In this document: positions 59,141 through 64,000 of the stretch, in pieces | Numbering within the stretch: position 1 is the first letter of the stretch | Layout of the letters: each line of letters opens with the position of its first letter | Source of the DNA: Geosiphon pyriformis | Taxonomy: Eukaryota > Glomeromycota > Glomeromycetes > Archaeosporales > Geosiphonaceae | Direction: 5' to 3' | Length of the DNA stretch: 64,000 nt | Assembly: GCA_016748015.1 (NCBI GenBank) | Contig: JAAOMT010000777.1 | Span: 252,347-316,346 of the forward strand | Position numbers and translations under genes: made by a program | Notes under the pieces: model-generated | What the model was told of the DNA's origin: nothing | The model's input: the letters and a program-made list of their open reading frames with translations, nothing else | Databases searched by the model: none

Positions 59141-62018
59141 CTAAGAGTCTGTCCCATAATATCGATCTATGATAATAAAGGCAGAATATTGAAAATGAAT
59201 AAACGATAGTAAAAAACCTATTAGAAAAAGAACTATCAATACCTCCAAAATTCCCCATGCCTGGCATGATGTATAGCGTTGTTTCATCAATTTTGGGATC
59301 GACCATTGATGTACAGACTTTCACCTTTGGAAAGGCATTTGATATTACCTGTAAACCCTGAGGAGTGGCCAAGAATGTCAAAAATATTATTCGATCCTAC
59401 AGAAATAAGATTTGAGAATTTTAAACATTTAAAAAAGGCAGACCAAATTAATTTCTTAAATATATAAACCTCAGGCACGTTGTGATCCAACAAAACGCGG
59501 ATTGCCATTAATCCGGCGGCACCTGTTGCAATTTGTGCATCCTTGAGGAGCAAAAATTAATTTTAGCATAAATATCTAGTCACAAACTCGAGGATTTTAT
59601 GTGAACAGATAAAATTAATACTTTCCATTAAAAGTACAAAACATTGGTTTATGTTACTAGGCAATTTGATATAATGAAGCTTAAAAAATCGACACAGGGA
59701 ATTTTAGAAATTGTTTAAAATAAGGTCAACCAAACCTAGAAGGTAGAATTCATGAAGAAAAAGTTACCTGAGGTTCTCCTGTATGTGGATCTGATTGTAT
59801 AAGAATTTTCCCAATAAGAGCATCCTTGAAAACACGTCGTAGACCTGTTTCCATGGTTCCACCGGCGCGAAGGATAGAGACTCCACATACCTAAAAATTA
59901 CAAAAAGAAGTCATTGGATCATTTCATGCAAGCCAAATATATGAAATTACAAAACCGAAGGAAATACTTTTTTTTTTATTTTAGCTTGAGTAATTTACCT
60001 GAGCGTCTAATTTCTTCCCATTATAAGAAACATTCGGAGGAATAATTACCTCACATTCTCGATAAGGCAATTCTTGCAATCCACTATAGAATTGAAGATG
60101 TAATATTCGAATGGGTTTTAAGAATCTCACGAATTAAGAAATGATTCAATGATTACCGTTCCACCACTAATGTTGCGAGTCTTTCGGCGTAGAAAATAAA
60201 ATTATCCCGTTGTGTAGATCTGTCACGTATTGTGGTATGTATACTCTGTAAAAAAAAGGGTTTTAAAAATGTATACCTCGTCATGAATCATATAAATAAT
60301 CCAGATTTCCATCTTTGTTAACTTACAGATAACTGTGGAGTTTTTTCAAGAACGATCACGTTTTCAGGTATCTCTCCATCACACTCGATTTTCGCCAAGT
60401 CCCAACGGAAACTTAATTTTCGTTCATGAAGTTGACGTTGGATATGTTTTGTAATAAGGTCAATTGCCACTAGATTTTCAAAGCCTCGAGGGATAATCTA
60501 ATATATTGAAAAAATTAGGCTTCGAATCGCTTCGTGATTTGGTTTATAGTTGGGAGAGACTTACCACATCAGCATTTTTTACCGTTGGCTGAATATGATC
60601 ATCAAAAGATGGTTTCACAAAGCGTGTATATTGCTGCCAAGAATTTTCATTAGTTAGAAATTTGGTTAAATCTAAGAATTGATCGAGAGGCATACCTGCA
60701 ATACACCATGAAGCTCGCGGCCACGCACACTGATGTCTCTCTTCACTTAAAAATAAAAAATAACAACCTTGTGATAAATTATGTCTAAATTGAACGTGTG
60801 TCATTTAAATACTTACATCGACGAGCAAGTCGAATGTCAGCATCTGTATCTACAAAGATCTTTATAGTAAAAAAGATTCTTCTCAGCCTAAAATTTCTAG
60901 CTCTCTTATTTAAAAAAAACAAATGCATGCCATTAATATACCTTCAATTCCATTAGATCCATGATCCTTTTATCATATAGGGCAAAAATTCCCTCAAAAA
61001 TAATCACATTCGCACCATAAACTGTCGTCATTTTAGGGAGGCTTGGATCAGAATATAGAAGTAAATAGGTATGATGAAAAGAATTCCCAAGATAAGACTG
61101 TTGCGACATCCAACAAAATTGTGTAGACTAACCGAGAATGGGTAACAAAGTCGTATATAGGAATCTCAACACTTTTTCTGAAATGAAATTTATTTTAAAG
61201 GTAAAAATTCTGTGAAAACTTGGGAATTTGCAAAAAACTTACCCCTCTTTCAAATTCTTGAGAGTTTCCAATAATGTGTCATAATCAAATGCGTTTGGGT
61301 GATCAAAATTGTGGTCACTAAAAGTAGGATTATGGAGAACCGCTCAGAGAAATCCATCCAATAAGCACACTTTTTTTTAAAATGTAGCGGTGTAGTAGGT
61401 TTGATTTGAAGATTTACATAGAGTGTACCTTCTATCTGCTGCTGCTTTTTGTTCCAATGTCAATGGTTTGTAAAAGGAATCCATGCTCAACAAAATCACC
61501 CATGGTACATTAAGGCTTTTTATAATTCGCCTAATAAATTTAAATTAACTTAATGAAGAGATGACAGGAAATTAAATATGTAAAAAAAAAAGGAGAACCT
61601 ACTCGGCAACACTAGTTTTCCCACTAGCACTCCCGCCTTATTCAAGTTAAAAATCAATGGTATAAAATTTATCATAGTTACAATTGAATAGAAGCGGTAA
61701 ATGTAATACGATTTTTAGTTAATACTGTTCTTTTATTTTGAATTTAACCTGCGACGCCAACCAGATAAGGCCGAAAAGTTTTTCCGTCAGGCCTAAATTT
61801 ATTATAACATTATTCGAAATGAAAGTGAAGCTTGTGAAAAAAATGGGAGGGATTCTAAATATAGGGGTACCTATACCAAGGACTATTGACAAAATTTTAG
61901 GAAGAATAATGAGTATTTTTAATTGAATTTCAACTCTAATTTTTTTCTGCTGGCTTTTAATTGATACTCACAACCTTCCTTCCCCTGTTAAGAAGATATT
62001 TTTTTTGTACTGCTGCAT
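59141..62018 (-). CDS. Uridine kinase / uracil phosphoribosyltransferase-like protein
   Basis: Pyrimidine salvage: the N-terminal domain phosphorylates uridine or cytidine, and the C-terminal domain is UPRT-like, as in UCKL1, yeast Urk1 and plant UKL proteins. Exons: 61975-62018, 61749-61792, 61603-61636, 61429-61530, 61243-61317, 61133-61177, 60942-61041, 60817-60859, 60696-60745, 60565-60633, 60327-60497, 60157-60245, 59999-60083, 59768-59890, 59470-59541, 59243-59396, 59141-59166. The sum is 1326 nt (441 residues), in frame throughout. P-loop GGSASGKTS at residues 30-38. Other marks are [28 protein letters not shown] and the UPRT stretch [19 protein letters not shown], ending [12 protein letters not shown]. 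The start is uncertain: the ATG directly follows an AG, so an upstream exon is possible. Confidence 0.9.
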
Positions 62019-62590
62019 AACTTTCTATATGTAGATAAAAGAATCAATGAAAAACGTTGCCAGAGAGAATTTCTATGTCATTTGAATCTATTGATCTGAT
62101 AATCTCTATCTAGATTTTTTAACTTTTATTTTTTTGAACGCAGTTTTAGAACTCATAAAACGTTTTATGCGCAGTCATTTATCAAGTCCCAAAGCGGATG
62201 GTTTTATCGAGTGTAAAATAAAGTTGTATGTACACTACAATCAGTACCAAAATTTCTACGCGACTAACTAGGTAGTTAATGTAATTTCGGTGTGGATGTA
62301 GCGAAGCTATAGGCAGTTATCTAAACTTGGATAGTATAGTCTATGACGTTTCCTGCGTCGAAAAACCAGGCATTATATCACAAGTTGACTTGATTCAAGG
62401 AAATCTAACAAGACTTGGTGTGTTGAGAATTGAATGTGATTCGTATTAGCTTTGAATTGTGGGATTTTATTTGCCCATTAAGAAAATAGTAATGAATAAT
62501 TGTGCAAACATTAAATCCGCAGCTTGGGGCATATATAAACGACTGTCACAGAAAAACCTTCATGCTTACGCTGATTCTCCATTCTTCATA
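62019..62590 (+). promoter_or_regulatory. Divergent intergenic region between kinase and tRNA ligase genes
   Basis: About 570 bp separates the two divergent starts and must hold both promoters. A TATA-like CATATATAAACG lies at 62529-62540, some 50-60 bp before the chosen ligase ATG. If it is used, it argues for the ATG at 62591 over the one at 62491. No other motif is recognised. Confidence 0.5.
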
Positions 62591-64000
62591 ATGGCCTTTA
62601 CTCACAATTATCCCAAACTCAAATATGACCAGCGAGAGCAGGAAGAAGTTCATCAGCTCGTGGAGACTTTGCAACACAGTTTAGGCGGTGAGGTTGGTGA
62701 TTCAAAGAGAAAACGCCATAAGTCTATTAAAAGGTCTTGTTTCGCTACAAAGACGTCGGGGACGATGATTTCCTCCTGGAGAATGAATGATTATGATTAC
62801 AAAAAAGCAAATTTACCCACAATGGCAAGAGGCCTTTTCACTAGGGCGGGAGAGGGCGGAAAACACGAAATAGTCTTACGTGGCTATGATAAATTCTTCA
62901 ATATTGATGAAGTCCAAGAGACAAAGGTAAAGCTTCAAAAACTCTAAAACAAAAGTATTTCTTACAATAACTTGATTGCTAAGCTTTATTCTAGTGGGAT
63001 AATATTGTCGCAAATACAATTGGCCCTTACGAAATAACCCTCAAAGAAAATGGATGTATTATATTAATCGGTGGTCTACAAGATGGGGAGATTGTTGTGG
63101 CTAGCAAGCATTCCCTCGGACCCAGGTCTGATAAACTTGTTTCACATGCTGAAAATGGAGAGCAATGGCTGGATAAACATTTGGCTAAAGTTGGCAAGTC
63201 TAAGAAAGATTTAGCGAGGTTTTTGAATGAAAATAAAATCACAGCTGTAGCAGAGGTACGTGAGAAGATATATTTATTCAGCAAAATTTCCTATGTATAA
63301 ATTTTTATTTTTCTTAATAGCTTTGCGATGATTCCTTTGAAGAACATATCCTACAATACGACACTGAGCGAAGTGGTCTTTACCTACATGGTGTCAATTT
63401 CAACACAGTAGATCTTAAGACCTGGCCTAGTGACCAAGTCACAGCATTTGCAGGTGAATGTGGCTTTTTCCCAACGAAATATGTAGTCAAAGGCACTGCT
63501 GAAGAAACTAATAACTTTATTGAAGAAATAAAAACAAAGGGAACATGGAATGATTTGGCGATTGAAGGTTTCGTTGTGAGAACAAAAACAAAGAAAACAC
63601 ACGAGGACTTTTTCTTCAAAGCCAAATATGATGAACCATATTTGATGTATCGTGAGTGGCGCGAGATCACCAAATGTATCCTCGCCAAAAAGCCACCTCG
63701 GTCAACCTATCCCCTTAGCAAACACTACATTGAATGGGTAACAGAAAAAATTAGATCCCAACCTGAGCTGTTCAAAGAATATTCCCAGGGACATGGTATA
63801 ATTAAGGTTCGTGAAATGTTCGTTGAGCAATTGGACGCCGAAGGAGGTCAAGACAAAGCAAAAAAAATCCCCAAAGAAGAACGCCATAATTTTAAGAAAA
63901 CTCTGTTAATGCCGGTTGGAACGGTAGGATGTGGTAAGTTCATAATAGAGAATCATTTGTCAATTTCAAGACATAATCCCATTACGTTGAAAAAATATAA
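62591..64000 (+). CDS. TRL1: Fungal tRNA ligase, 5' part (runs off the window)
   Basis: Multidomain RNA ligase that heals and seals tRNA halves after intron removal and, in yeast, joins HAC1 mRNA in the unfolded-protein response. Exons: 62591-62926, 62995-63255, 63321-63933, then an intron (GTAAGT at 63934) that runs past the end. Start ATG 62591 (MAFTHNYPKLKYD); ATG 62491 is an in-frame alternative. Family marks are ARGLFTRAG and VLRGYDKFFN (exon 1), the adenylylated lysine in LKENGC (about Lys129), LAIEGFVVRTK, KAKYDEPYLMYREWREITK, and the start of the kinase P-loop (LLMPVGTVGCGK, split by the intron). The kinase and cyclic phosphodiesterase domains are expected downstream. Confidence 0.93.

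Noticed and set aside
62200-62460. tRNA gene in the divergent intergenic region
   Set aside because: Short words such as 'ggtagttaatg' suggested an A-box, but no cloverleaf could be drawn.
63380-63887. Minus-strand open frames over the tRNA ligase exon
   Set aside because: Antisense to an exon with clear ligase motifs and correct splice sites.

Overview
The window looks like nuclear DNA of an early-diverging filamentous fungus, most likely an arbuscular mycorrhizal fungus (Glomeromycotina). This is an inference. The reasons are very AT-rich DNA, ordinary fungal genes cut by many short introns, a fungal-type tRNA ligase, and layer upon layer of decayed Ty3/gypsy and LINE retroelements. No rRNA, tRNA or CRISPR array was recognised.

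Layout. About 1-52.9 kb is almost entirely mobile DNA. Positions 1-2441 hold the 5' end of a minus-strand gypsy element (family C, called copy D here), inserted into the 3' end of a second gypsy family (B', 2442-4256). A LINE runs from about 5.0 to 43.6 kb. It is split inside its endonuclease domain by a 31.9-kb block (7539-39409) flanked by a 4-bp target duplication (ATAT/ACAT). That block is a tandem family-C gypsy array, LTR1-int1-LTR2-int2-LTR3. LTR1 is itself split by a complete family-B gypsy element (8075-15848, duplication ATAC). Int1 is split by a young, pol-less element E (19649-24408, duplication CCAT), whose two LTRs differ at only four sites by eye. From 44.5 to 51.6 kb lie three fossil copies of a LINE ORF1, two in direct order and one inverted.

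The family-C polyprotein order is Gag, aspartic protease, two cysteine-rich modules around a linker, a trimeric-type dUTPase domain, reverse transcriptase/RNase H, and integrase. All of it is in one frame in int1. The dUTPase domain, the non-AUG (GTG) Gag start shared by families C and E, and the palindromic repeat arrays placed just upstream of the TATA box in four LTR types are the most unusual observations.

From 52.9 kb to the end the sequence is host genic. There is a ten-exon gene for a three-RRM RNA-binding protein (minus), about 3 kb of AT-rich DNA, a 17-exon uridine kinase/uracil phosphoribosyltransferase-like gene (minus), and, divergently, the 5' part of a tRNA ligase gene (plus) that runs off the window. 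Uridine kinase serves pyrimidine salvage. The ligase joins tRNA halves after intron removal. No functional link between the host genes and the transposons is seen.
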